Source: Amycolatopsis arida
GTDB lineage: Bacteria; Actinomycetota; Actinomycetes; Mycobacteriales; Pseudonocardiaceae
DNA: 64,000 bases
Assembly (NCBI RefSeq): GCF_900115565.1
Contig: NZ_FOWW01000001.1
Span: forward strand, 501,731 to 565,730
Direction: 5' to 3'
Below are positions 15,920 through 24,870 of the stretch, piece after piece. The position numbers were made by a program, and so were the translations under genes. The notes under the pieces are model-generated. The model was not told where the DNA came from. It was given only the letters and a program-made list of their open reading frames with translations, and did not search any database. How positions within the stretch are numbered: position 1 is the stretch's first letter; every line of letters starts with the position of its first letter.

Positions 15920-18900
15920 TCAGCGGGTGAGGGTGCCGAGGAGGCTGGCGCCGGTGGCGCTGCCGAACGCGATGCTCCACCCGATCGGGCCCAGTGGGGT
16001 GCAGCCGAAGAACTGGCTCACCCCCGGGGTCTGGACCACCGCGCCGAGCGCCACCGCCGAGCCGAGGCTCGCGGCGAGCACCGAGCGGTTCCAGCCGCCG
16101 GTGAGCAGGGTCTGCCCGAGCTGGGTGCCGACCAGCGCGGCCAGCGCCACCGTGCTGGCCCGCCGCCCGCGGCCGGTGAAGCGCGCCAGCGTCCAGGCCG
16201 TGGTCGCGCCGAGCGTGGTGAATCCGGCGCGCACCCCGATGTCCCGGTGCAGCGCGCCGCCCAGCGACGACTCCGGCCCCTCCCGCAGCAGGTCCGCGCT
16301 CACCGCCGGGTCGGGCCGGCGCAGCGCGATCGCCATCGCCGGGGCCAGGTCGGTGAGCAGGTTGACCAGCAGCAGCTGCCGCGCGTTCAGCGGCGAGCGC
16401 CCGGTGACCACCGCGCCCAGCACGCTGAACGCGATCTCCCCGAGGTTCCCGCCGAGCAGCACGCCGAGCGCCTCGCGCACCGACGCCCACATCGCCCGCC
16501 CCTCGGCCAGCGCCGCGATGATCGTCTCCAGCCGGTCGTCGGTCACCACCAGGTCTGCCGCGGCGCGTGCCGCCGGCGTGCCGTGCCCGCCGAGCGCGAT
16601 CCCGACGTCGGCCAGCCGGATCGCCGGCGCGTCGTTCGCGCCGTCGCCGGTCATCGCCACCGTTCGGCCGAGCCGCTGGTACGCCTGGATGATCCGCACC
16701 TTCTGCGCCGGGCTGCACCGGGCAATCACGTCCACATCGGACAGCATCTCGGGCAGCGCGGCGTCGTCCAGCTCGTCCAGCTCGGAACCGGTCACCACCC
16801 GCAGTGCGCCGGCGGAGCCGTTCACCTCGCCGGCCACCGCCTCCCCGGTGGCCGGGTGGTCACCGGTGATCATCACGATGTGCACCCCGGCGTCCCGCAG
16901 CCGCGCCGCCGCCTCGGCCGCGCTGTCCCGCACCGGGTCGGCGATCGCCACGAACCCGCGGAACGTCAGGTCACGCACCGCCGTCTCGGTTACCGCCACG
17001 TCCCGGTCCAGGGAGCGCTCGGCGACGGCCAGCACCCGCTGCCCGGCCGCGGCCAGCCGCTGCATCCGCCCGAACAGCCGCTTGCGGGCCTTCGCGTCGA
17101 GCGCGCACCGGGGCAGCACGGACTCGGGCGCACCCTTCACGCTCAGCAGCCGGCCCTTCTTCGTCTCCCCCACCGCCGCGTGGTAGCCGCGGGACGGCTC
17201 GAACGGCACCGCGTCCACCAGCTTCCACCCGGCCGCGCCCAGCCCGGGGCTCATCCGGGCTCGCCGGGCGCTGGCCAGCACCGCGCGATCGGTGGCGTGC
17301 GGCAGGTCGGCCGGGTCGTCGGCCTGCGGCGTGGCCCGCAGCGCCGCGGCCAGCACGGCCCGGGAGGAGTCGCGCAGCGCGTCGACCCGGCAGCGGTACT
17401 GCCCGTCGTCGACCTCGCTGACCGTCAGCCGTCCCTCGGTGAGGGTGCCGGTCTTGTCGAAGCACAGCACGTCGACCCGGCCCAGCGCCTCGATGCTGCG
17501 CGGGTTGCGCACCAGCGCGCCGCGGTCGGCCAGCCGGCGGGCCGCGGCCAGCTGCGCGGCGTTGACCAGGAACGGCAGCCCCTCCGGCACCGAGCCCACC
17601 GCCAGGTTCACGGCGGCGGACAGGCTCTGCCGCAGCGGCACCCCGCGCAGCAGCCCGGCACCGGCCACCGCCGCCGCCGACCCGACGGCCAACGGAAGGC
17701 TCTTCTCGGTGAGCTCGGCCAGCCGGCTCTCCACCCCGGTGACCGGCGCGGCGTCCCGAGCCATCGCCATGCTGCGCCCGGCCTCGGTGTCCGCGCCGAC
17801 GGCCACCACCAGCGCGGTCGCCTCCCCGGCGGCGATGGTGGTGCCCTCGTACAGCATCGACGTCCGGTCGGCGACATTCGCCGCCACCACGGGTGCGGGG
17901 TCCTTGGCCACCGGCAGCGACTCGCCGGTCAGCGACGACTCGTCGGCCTCCAGCCCCTCGGCCTCCAGCAGCCGGCAGTCGGCGGGCACGACGTCGCCGG
18001 CGTCGAGGGTGATGACGTCGCCCGGCACCAGCTCGCCGGCGTTGACCACCCGCTCCTCACCGTCGCGCAGCACGTTCGCGCTCACCGCCGACCGGTTCAG
18101 CAGGTCGGCCAGCTCGCGGTCAGTGTGCACCTGCTGGATGCTGCCGATCAGCGCGGCCAGCCCGGTGATCCCGGCGACCAGCGCGGCATCCACCGGCGAC
18201 CCGACCGCCGCGGACAGCGCCGCGCCGCCGGCCAACACCGGGGTGAGCGGGTTGGCCAGCTCGGCGAGGAACGCCGCGCCCAGGCTGGTGCGCAGGTCGG
18301 TGGCGATGCCCCGCTCGCGCGCCCGCCGCCTGGCCTCCGCGGCGTCCAGGCCGTCCGAGGTGGACCGCAACCGGTCCAGCGCGGCCGCCGCGGGCATCAG
18401 GTGCCACGGCACGGTGTCGCCGGCGCCGGGCGCCTCCGGCGGCCGCAGCCGGCGGGCGTGCCGCAGCGCGTTGGCCATCGCCAGCGCGGCGCCGATGTTC
18501 ACCGACCGCATGCTGCGCGCGGCCGGTGCGGTGCGCCGCCGGCCCTGCAGCGCGGTCACCACGCCGACCCCGGTCGCCGCCTGGGCGAGCCGGATGCTCT
18601 CGGTGTTCACCGCCTTGGCGGCCGACACCGCGGCGACGACCACGGCGGCCGTGGCGAGGTCGGTGCCGAGCAGCACGTGCGCGCCCCACGACGGCGGCTC
18701 GCCCGACCGGTGCACCCCCAGCCCGCAGTCGCTCGCGCCCAGCGCCCGCCGGTTGCTGGACACCAGCAGCACGCCGTGCCCTTCGGCCTGCAGCTCGCGC
18801 ACCGACGCGACCAGCCGGCCGCCACCCGGCACCGTCCGGTCGGCGGCGTGCCGCGGCGACCTGTCGTCGGACTCGCCGGCGGTGACCACCAGCAGCCCGC

Positions 18901-20287
18901 CCCGGCGTGCCGCGGCCACCACCGCGGGCACCCCGGCCGGGGTCTCCCTGGCGAGCCCGAGCACGGCCATCAACTGGTCGCCGCGGGCAAGGCCGAGCAC
19001 CGCGGCGGCGCCCCCCTCGGTGACCCCGCGACGCTCCCTCGAGCCGGTCCGGCCGCGCAGTGACAGCGCCTCCACCGGGCCGAGCGACCAGTTCCCGTCC
19101 CGCCGCACCTCCCGCGGCCGGTCCGGGTCGAGCAGCCGCCAGGCGTGCTCGGCGACCTCCTTCGGGTCGGCGCCGGCCAGCGGCACCAGCTCGTGCAGCA
19201 CCAGCCGGCCGGTGTCGAGGGCGGCGTCGTCGAGGACGACCGCGCTGATCCGGTCCATCCGGCGCAGCGCGCCGCGGCCCATCACCAGCGCGCCGCGGCC
19301 GGCCAGCACCCGGCCCAGGTGCGCGCCGAACGCGACCTGCCCGGACTCGGCGGCCTTCGGCAACGCGGCGATGCCCAGCGCGACCGCCCGCCGCGGCCCG
19401 CCCAACGGAAGGGCGGCCGCGCCCGCGGCCGCCCCGAGCGCCATGACCCGTCGTTCGTACGCTTCGACGGCACCCTCCGGAAGGGGTGCCGGGCGCTCGC
19501 ACACCACCGGGTCGGCGGCGGCGTCCCGCGGGCCGGTGATCAGCTGGTCCTCCTTGACGCACCACGCCCGCTCGTGTGCCCGCGCCTCCCGCCACTGCAC
19601 CGCGCGCTGCGCGACGTCCAGCAGCGTGCCCTCGCTGCGCGCGGCCAGCCCGTGCGCCACGGCCGCGGCGATCGACGTGGCGCTGTCGGCCTTCTCGTGA
19701 CCCCCGGCCCGCTTGGCGAGCAGGTCGCGCAGCGCCGGATGGTGGTCGGCGATCGCCGGCAGCGCCGCGAGCTCGGGCGGCAGCGGCGCCCACGGCGCGA
19801 TCCTGGTGAGCACCGACAGCCCGAGGCCGAACGCGTCGACGGCGAGGGTGGGCACCAGTCGGGTGCCGCGGGCGCCGTCCGCGGGATGGTGCAGCTCGTC
19901 CTCGGCCTCCCGCTCCTCCGGGCACGACGGCTTCGCCTCGGCCTCCTCCACCAGCCGGACCAGCTCGGCGCGGGACGGCGCCGGGTCGTCCACCGCGACG
20001 ATCACCCGCGAGGTGGGCGCGTTCACCCGAGCCCACAGCACGCCCGGCCACCCGTCGAGGGCACGCTCGACCCGCCGGGCCACCCGCTCCCCGCCGGCCC
20101 CGTGCACGCCGTGCACCTCGACGTACAGCCGGCCGGGGCACGACCACACGTGGCGCCGTCGCCGGGACAGCGGCCGCGGCAGGGCGGGCAGCGACGGCAG
20201 AGTTCGGTCGGCCACCTGCCGGACCGTCTCGCCGGCCGCCCCCAGTACGAACAACGGATTCGGTACCCGCACGCCCAGCATGTTCAT
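15920..20287 (-). CDS. Giant cation-transporting P-type ATPase (CtpH/CtpI-like)
   Basis: 1455 residues, far longer than the usual 700-900. The N-terminal third is an extension like that of mycobacterial CtpH/CtpI; the P-type core follows: TGES actuator motif (SSLTGESLP), PEGLP in the membrane (VPEGLPFLVN, Ca2+/P2-type rather than the CPx heavy-metal type), phosphorylation motif DKTGTLT (CFDKTGTLTEG) and hinge GDGANDAPAI. Membrane segments cluster around these and at the C-terminus. Ion unknown; calcium or magnesium are possibilities by motif. It lies 59 bases downstream of the tartrate-dehydrogenase-like gene on the same strand and may be co-transcribed, though its role there is unclear. Confidence 0.88.
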   Translation of the reverse strand: MNMLGVRVPNPLFVLGAAGETVRQVADRTLPSLPALPRPLSRRRRHVWSCPGRLYVEVHGVHGAGGERVARRVERALDGWPGVLWARVNAPTSRVIVAVDDPAPSRAELVRLVEEAEAKPSCPEEREAEDELHHPADGARGTRLVPTLAVDAFGLGLSVLTRIAPWAPLPPELAALPAIADHHPALRDLLAKRAGGHEKADSATSIAAAVAHGLAARSEGTLLDVAQRAVQWREARAHERAWCVKEDQLITGPRDAAADPVVCERPAPLPEGAVEAYERRVMALGAAAGAAALPLGGPRRAVALGIAALPKAAESGQVAFGAHLGRVLAGRGALVMGRGALRRMDRISAVVLDDAALDTGRLVLHELVPLAGADPKEVAEHAWRLLDPDRPREVRRDGNWSLGPVEALSLRGRTGSRERRGVTEGGAAAVLGLARGDQLMAVLGLARETPAGVPAVVAAARRGGLLVVTAGESDDRSPRHAADRTVPGGGRLVASVRELQAEGHGVLLVSSNRRALGASDCGLGVHRSGEPPSWGAHVLLGTDLATAAVVVAAVSAAKAVNTESIRLAQAATGVGVVTALQGRRRTAPAARSMRSVNIGAALAMANALRHARRLRPPEAPGAGDTVPWHLMPAAAALDRLRSTSDGLDAAEARRRARERGIATDLRTSLGAAFLAELANPLTPVLAGGAALSAAVGSPVDAALVAGITGLAALIGSIQQVHTDRELADLLNRSAVSANVLRDGEERVVNAGELVPGDVITLDAGDVVPADCRLLEAEGLEADESSLTGESLPVAKDPAPVVAANVADRTSMLYEGTTIAAGEATALVVAVGADTEAGRSMAMARDAAPVTGVESRLAELTEKSLPLAVGSAAAVAGAGLLRGVPLRQSLSAAVNLAVGSVPEGLPFLVNAAQLAAARRLADRGALVRNPRSIEALGRVDVLCFDKTGTLTEGRLTVSEVDDGQYRCRVDALRDSSRAVLAAALRATPQADDPADLPHATDRAVLASARRARMSPGLGAAGWKLVDAVPFEPSRGYHAAVGETKKGRLLSVKGAPESVLPRCALDAKARKRLFGRMQRLAAAGQRVLAVAERSLDRDVAVTETAVRDLTFRGFVAIADPVRDSAAEAAARLRDAGVHIVMITGDHPATGEAVAGEVNGSAGALRVVTGSELDELDDAALPEMLSDVDVIARCSPAQKVRIIQAYQRLGRTVAMTGDGANDAPAIRLADVGIALGGHGTPAARAAADLVVTDDRLETIIAALAEGRAMWASVREALGVLLGGNLGEIAFSVLGAVVTGRSPLNARQLLLVNLLTDLAPAMAIALRRPDPAVSADLLREGPESSLGGALHRDIGVRAGFTTLGATTAWTLARFTGRGRRASTVALAALVGTQLGQTLLTGGWNRSVLAASLGSAVALGAVVQTPGVSQFFGCTPLGPIGWSIAFGSATGASLLGTLTR

Positions 20288-20346
20288 GGACCGCAGAGTG
20301 CCCAGTCCGGCCGGAGTTTATGCGCCCGGTGACCGCCGAACGTGCT

Positions 20347-21417
20347 TCAGCCCACGGCGTCGGCGACGGCCGACCCGAGTTCGGCCGTGGTCGCCGTGCC
20401 GCCGAGGTCCGGGGTCGCCACCGCACCCTCGGCGAGCACCTTCTCCACCGCCGCGTGCACCGCCCGGGCGGCGTCGAGCTGCCCGAGGTGTTCGAGCAGC
20501 ATCGCGCCGGCGAGGATCTGCGCCACCGGGTTGGCGATGCCCTTGCCGGCGATGTCCGGCGCGCTGCCGTGCACCGCCTCGAACATCGAGGGGTGCTCGC
20601 CGGGCGGGTTGATGTTGCCCGACGGCGCCATGCCGAGCCCGCCGGTGACCGCGGCGGCCAGGTCGCTGAGGATGTCGCCGAACAGGTTCGACGCCACCAC
20701 CACGTCCAGCAGGTCCGGCCGCTGCACCATCCGCGCGGCCAGCGCGTCCACGTGCATTTGTTCACTGTGGACGTCCGGGTAACCGGCGGCGATCTCGGTG
20801 AAGATCTCGTCCCAGTACGGCATCGAGTGGATGAGCCCGTTCGACTTCGTCGCCGAGCACACCCGCCCGGCCCGGGTCCTGGCCAGCTCGAAGGCGTAGC
20901 GGATGATCCGCTCGACACCGACCCGGGTGAACACCGAGGTCTGCAGCACGAACTCGCTCGGCTGGCCGGTGTTGTGCCGGCCGCCGATCTCCGAGTACTC
21001 GCCCTCGGAGTTCTCCCGGACGATCACCATCTCCAGCTCGTCAACCGTACGGCCGGCCAGCGCGCTGGTGGTGCCGGGCAGCAGCCGCACCGGGCGCAGG
21101 TTGACGTACTGCGCGAAGGCCCGTCGCACCGGGATCAGCAGGCCCCACAGCGACACGTGGTCCGGCACGCCGGGGAACCCGACCGCGCCGAGCAGGATGC
21201 CGTCGAACTCCGCCAGCCGGTCGATGCCGTCCTCCGGCATCATCGAGCCGGTGCGGGTGTAGCGCTCGCAGCTCCAGTCGAACTCGGTCCAGCGCAGCGC
21301 GAAGCCGTGCCGGTCGGCGGCGCGGTCGAGCACCTTGCGGGCCTCGCGAGTGACGTCGACGCCGATGCCGTCGCCGGGGATGCTCGCGATCGCGTACGCC
21401 CGGCCCGCCGTGGTCAC
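20347..21417 (-). CDS. Tartrate dehydrogenase/decarboxylase-like (isopropylmalate dehydrogenase family)
   Basis: 356 residues, beta-decarboxylating dehydrogenase. Landmarks: [45 protein letters not shown] and the metal site around [16 protein letters not shown]. The [14 protein letters not shown] form fits tartrate dehydrogenase/D-malate dehydrogenase (TtuC/YeaU) better than leucine-pathway IPMDH. It would oxidise and decarboxylate a 2-hydroxy diacid with NAD. GTG start overlaps the upstream stop by 4 bases, so translation is coupled to the aldehyde dehydrogenase. Confidence 0.88.
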   Translation of the reverse strand: MTTAGRAYAIASIPGDGIGVDVTREARKVLDRAADRHGFALRWTEFDWSCERYTRTGSMMPEDGIDRLAEFDGILLGAVGFPGVPDHVSLWGLLIPVRRAFAQYVNLRPVRLLPGTTSALAGRTVDELEMVIVRENSEGEYSEIGGRHNTGQPSEFVLQTSVFTRVGVERIIRYAFELARTRAGRVCSATKSNGLIHSMPYWDEIFTEIAAGYPDVHSEQMHVDALAARMVQRPDLLDVVVASNLFGDILSDLAAAVTGGLGMAPSGNINPPGEHPSMFEAVHGSAPDIAGKGIANPVAQILAGAMLLEHLGQLDAARAVHAAVEKVLAEGAVATPDLGGTATTAELGSAVADAVG

Positions 21418-22886
21418 AGGGCCACCGCGACGTACTTGGTCTCCAGGAACTCCTCGATGCCGACGGTGCCGCCCTCCCGGCCGAGGCCGGACTGCTTGAT
21501 CCCGCCGAAGGGCGCGGCCGGGTTGGAGACGATGCCCTGGTTCAGCCCGACCATGCCGGCCTCCAGCCGCTCGACCACCCGCAGCGCCCGCTGAAGGTCG
21601 CGGGTGTAGACGTAGCTGACCAGCCCGTACTCGGTGTCGTTGGCGGCGGTCACCGCCTCGTCCTCGCTGTCGAACACCGAGATCGGCGCCACCGGACCGA
21701 AGATCTCCTCGTGCGCCAACTTCGCCTCGCGGGGCACACCGGTGAGCACGGTCGGCTGGTAGAAGTTGCCCGGCCCGTCCACCGTGGCGCCCCCGGTGAG
21801 CACCCTCGCGCCGCGCTGGGCGGCGTCGGTGACCAGGGAGCTGACCTTCTCGATCGCGGCCTCGTCGATCAGCGGGCCGACCACCACACCGTCCTCGGTG
21901 CCCCGGCCGATCGGCAGCGCGGCCATCCGCTCGGTGAGCCGGCGGGCGAACTCGTCGGCGATCCCCCGCTGGACGTAGAACCGGTTGGCCGCGGTGCACG
22001 CCTCGCCGATGTTGCGCATCTTGGCCTGCATCGCGCCGTCCACCGCGGCGTCGATGTCGGCGTCGTCGAACACCAGGAACGGCGCGTTGCCACCGAGCTC
22101 CATCGAGGTGCGCAGCACCTTGTCCGCGCACTGCTCGAGCAGCTTCCGGCCGACCGCGGTGGACCCGGTGAAGGAGAGCTTGCGGGCACGGCCGTCCCGG
22201 ATGAGCGGCTCCATCACGCCACCGGAGTCGCTGGTGGTGAGCACGTTGAGCACACCCTCCGGCAGCCCGGCCTCCACCAGGATGCCGGCCAGCGCGAGCA
22301 TCGACAGCGGGGTCTGCGCGGCCGGCTTGATCACCATCGTGCAGCCGGCGGCCACCGCGGGGCCAATCTTGCGGGTGCCCATGGCCATCGGGAAGTTCCA
22401 CGGGGTGATCAGCAGGCTCGGGCCCACCGGCTGCTTGTGGACGAGGAAGCGGCCCTTGCCGTTGGGCGCCACCGCGTAGCCGCCGTCGATGCGCACGGCC
22501 TCCTCGGCGAACCAACGGAAGAACTCGGCGGCGTAGACGATCTCGCCGCGCGCCTCGGCCAGCGGCTTGCCCATCTCCAGGGTCATCAGCAGCGCGAGGT
22601 CGTTGGCGCGGTCGACGAGGAGCTGGTAGCCGCGGCGGAGGATCTCGCCGCGCTCGCGCGGCGGGTGCTCGGCCCACTCGGCCTGCGCGGCGACGGCGGC
22701 GTCCAGCGCGGTCGCTCCGTCGGCGGGCGAGGCGTCGGCGACCTCGCACAGCACCGCGCCGGTGGCCGGGTCGTGCACCGGGAAGGTCCGCCCCTCGGTG
22801 GCCGGCGTCCACTTGCCGCCGATGAACAGCTCCTTCGCGACCGCCTCGACGACGGCCCGCTCCCTGGCCTCAGTGATCTCGCTCAT
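21414..22886 (-). CDS. Aldehyde dehydrogenase, succinate-semialdehyde dehydrogenase type
   Basis: 490 residues. ALDH fold with the Glu motif MELGGNAPFLVF, catalytic Cys in NIGEACTAANRF and cofactor residues in TPWNFPMAMGTRKIGPA. The overall pattern is GabD-like, oxidising a semialdehyde acid to a diacid. I start at ATG 22886 (MSEITEARERAV) with a GGGAGC ribosome site; ATG 22904 is upstream. It heads a leftward operon whose promoter region contains operator site 3, and faces a class III aminotransferase that could supply its semialdehyde. Confidence 0.88.
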   Translation of the reverse strand: MSEITEARERAVVEAVAKELFIGGKWTPATEGRTFPVHDPATGAVLCEVADASPADGATALDAAVAAQAEWAEHPPRERGEILRRGYQLLVDRANDLALLMTLEMGKPLAEARGEIVYAAEFFRWFAEEAVRIDGGYAVAPNGKGRFLVHKQPVGPSLLITPWNFPMAMGTRKIGPAVAAGCTMVIKPAAQTPLSMLALAGILVEAGLPEGVLNVLTTSDSGGVMEPLIRDGRARKLSFTGSTAVGRKLLEQCADKVLRTSMELGGNAPFLVFDDADIDAAVDGAMQAKMRNIGEACTAANRFYVQRGIADEFARRLTERMAALPIGRGTEDGVVVGPLIDEAAIEKVSSLVTDAAQRGARVLTGGATVDGPGNFYQPTVLTGVPREAKLAHEEIFGPVAPISVFDSEDEAVTAANDTEYGLVSYVYTRDLQRALRVVERLEAGMVGLNQGIVSNPAAPFGGIKQSGLGREGGTVGIEEFLETKYVAVAL

Positions 22887-22915
22887 CCCGCTCCCAGCCT
22901 TCACGTCGGCGTTCG

Positions 22916-22957
22916 TTGCGCCGGTCCGACCGCCATGCTACGAATATTGTCAACAAT
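22916..22957 (+). promoter_or_regulatory. Divergent promoter region with GntR/FadR-type operator (site 3)
   Basis: ATTGTCAACAAT at 22946-22957, directly after a possible rightward promoter TTGCGC (22916-22921), 17 bases, TACGAA (22939-22944). It lies between the dehydrogenase operon and the aminotransferase operon and could control both. Confidence 0.7.
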
Positions 22958-22993
22958 CGACAACACCCCTCGCACCGTTAGGACCAGGCTGCC

Positions 22994-24253
22994 ATGGCAC
23001 AGCTCTCCCCACTGCTCAAGCAGGCCACTCCGGTCATCGTCGACCACGGCGAGGGCGTCTACCTCTACGACACCGACGGCCGCCGCCACCTCGACTTCAC
23101 CGCCGGCATCGGGGTGACCAGCACCGGCCACTGCCACCCGAAGGTGGTGCGGGCCGCGCAGGAGCAGGTCGGCAAGCTGATCCACGGCCAGTACACGACG
23201 GTGATGCACCAGCCGCTGCTGCGGCTCACCGAGAAGCTCGGCGAGGTCCTGCCGCCGGGGCTCGACTCGCTGTTCTTCGCCAACTCCGGCAGCGAGGCGG
23301 TGGAGGCGGCGCTGCGGCTGGCCCGGCAGGCCACCGGACGGCCGAACGTCGTGGTCTTCCAGGGCGGGTTCCACGGCCGGACGGTCGCGGCGGCGTCGCT
23401 GACCACCTCCGGCACCCGGTTCAGTGCCGGCTTCGCCCCGCTGATGGCGGGCGTGCACGTGGCGCCGTTCCCCTACGCCTTCCACTACGGCTGGGACGAG
23501 GCGACCGCCACGAAGTTCGCGCTGCGCGAGCTGGACTACCTGTTCGCCACGATGAGCGCGCCGAACGAGACCGCCGCGTTCTTCGTCGAGCCGGTGCTCG
23601 GCGAGGGCGGCTACGTGCCGGGCAACACCGAGTTCTTCGCCGGGCTGCGCGAGCGCGCCGACCGGCACGGCATCCTGCTGGTGGTCGACGAGGTGCAGAC
23701 CGGATTCGGCCGCACCGGCAAGTTCTGGGGGCACGACCACTTCGACCTGCGGCCGGACATCGTGCTGATCGCCAAGGGGCTGGCCAGCGGCTTCCCGCTG
23801 TCCGGCATCGCCGCGTCGAAGGACCTGATGGCCAAGGCGTGGCCGGGCTCGCAGGGTGGCACCTACGGCGGCAACGCGGTCTCCTGCGCCGCCGCGCTGG
23901 CCACCCTGGAGGTCATCCAGGAGGAGGGGCTGGTGGACAACGCCGCCGCCCGGGGCGTCCAGTTGCTCGACGGCGCGCGGGCGGTCGCGGAGAAGACCGC
24001 GGCGATCGGCGACGTGCGCGGGCTCGGGCTGCTGGTCGGGTCGGAGTTCACCACGCCGGACGGCACGCCGGACACCGCGACCGCGCAGGCCGCGCAGAAG
24101 GCCGCCGCCGAGCGCGGGCTGCTGCTGCTCACCTGCGGCGCCTACATGAACGTGGTGCGGATGATCCCGCCACTGGTGGTCACCGCCGAGCAAATCGACG
24201 AGGCGCTGGAGATCTGGGCCGACGTCGTCGCGACCGTGACCGGCGGGAAGTGA
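22994..24253 (+). CDS. Class III omega-aminotransferase (GABA aminotransferase-like)
   Basis: 419 residues, PLP fold type I. Landmarks: FANSGSEAVEAALRLAR, FQGGFHGRT, VVDEVQTGFGRTGKFW and the PLP lysine in IAKGLASGFPLSG. Transfers an omega-amino group to an oxo acid, giving a semialdehyde that the neighbouring dehydrogenase could oxidise. Substrate uncertain (GABA, beta-alanine or another omega-amino acid). Followed 8 bases later by the DUF3830 gene. Confidence 0.9.
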   Translation: MAQLSPLLKQATPVIVDHGEGVYLYDTDGRRHLDFTAGIGVTSTGHCHPKVVRAAQEQVGKLIHGQYTTVMHQPLLRLTEKLGEVLPPGLDSLFFANSGSEAVEAALRLARQATGRPNVVVFQGGFHGRTVAAASLTTSGTRFSAGFAPLMAGVHVAPFPYAFHYGWDEATATKFALRELDYLFATMSAPNETAAFFVEPVLGEGGYVPGNTEFFAGLRERADRHGILLVVDEVQTGFGRTGKFWGHDHFDLRPDIVLIAKGLASGFPLSGIAASKDLMAKAWPGSQGGTYGGNAVSCAAALATLEVIQEEGLVDNAAARGVQLLDGARAVAEKTAAIGDVRGLGLLVGSEFTTPDGTPDTATAQAAQKAAAERGLLLLTCGAYMNVVRMIPPLVVTAEQIDEALEIWADVVATVTGGK

Positions 24254-24261
24254 GGGAGCAC

Positions 24262-24762
24262 GTGGCCCGCTACATCACGATCACCCTGGACAAGCGCGGG
24301 GTGTCCTGCCGCGCCCGGCTGCTCGAGGCCGAGGCGCCGCGGACCTGCCGGGCGGTGTGGGACGCGCTGCCGCAGAGTGGCTCTGCCTACCACGCCAAGT
24401 ACGCGCGCAACGAGGTCTACACCCTCGTGCCGCCGTTCGCCGAGCCGAAGCCGGGCCGGGAGAACCCGACGGTCACCCCGATCCCGGGCGATGTCGTGTA
24501 CTTCGGGTTCGAGGCGTGGGAGATCGGCAACCCGGCCTACGGCTACGACGAGGGCAGCGAGGCGCACGGCGACCAGGGCGCCACCGACCTGGCGATCTTC
24601 TACGGCCGCAACAACCTGCTGATCAACGGCGACGCCGGCTGGGTGCCCGGCAACGTGTTCGCCACGATCACCGACGGCCTGGCCGAGATGGCGGCCGCGG
24701 CGCAGGACCTCTGGCTCCGCGGCGTCGAGGGCGAGACCCTCACCTTCGCCAGGGCGGAGTGA
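24262..24762 (+). CDS. DUF3830 family protein (cyclophilin-like fold)
   Basis: 166 residues. ARYITITLDKRGVSCRARLLEAEAPRTCRAVWDALP and the GWVPGNVFATI C-terminal part fit DUF3830, whose solved member has a small cyclophilin-like barrel; no activity is established. In my recollection the family travels with amidase, racemase-fold and hydantoin/maleate-type genes, as here. GTG 24262 chosen, with GGGAG upstream. Role in the pathway unknown. Confidence 0.75.
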   Translation: MARYITITLDKRGVSCRARLLEAEAPRTCRAVWDALPQSGSAYHAKYARNEVYTLVPPFAEPKPGRENPTVTPIPGDVVYFGFEAWEIGNPAYGYDEGSEAHGDQGATDLAIFYGRNNLLINGDAGWVPGNVFATITDGLAEMAAAAQDLWLRGVEGETLTFARAE

Positions 24763-24870
24763 GCCGGGGGCGCGAGACGGGTGAAACGCGAACCGTTTTC
24801 ATAGCGAGTGCGACCGGCGGCGTACTAGGCTTCCGGCGAGCATCGGAGCGAGAGGGCGGGTGACGTCACC

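Noticed and set aside
15594-19700. Long rightward open frames across the P-type ATPase gene
   Set aside because: Ser/Arg/Ala-rich shadow translations of the leftward gene, which has all P-type motifs.
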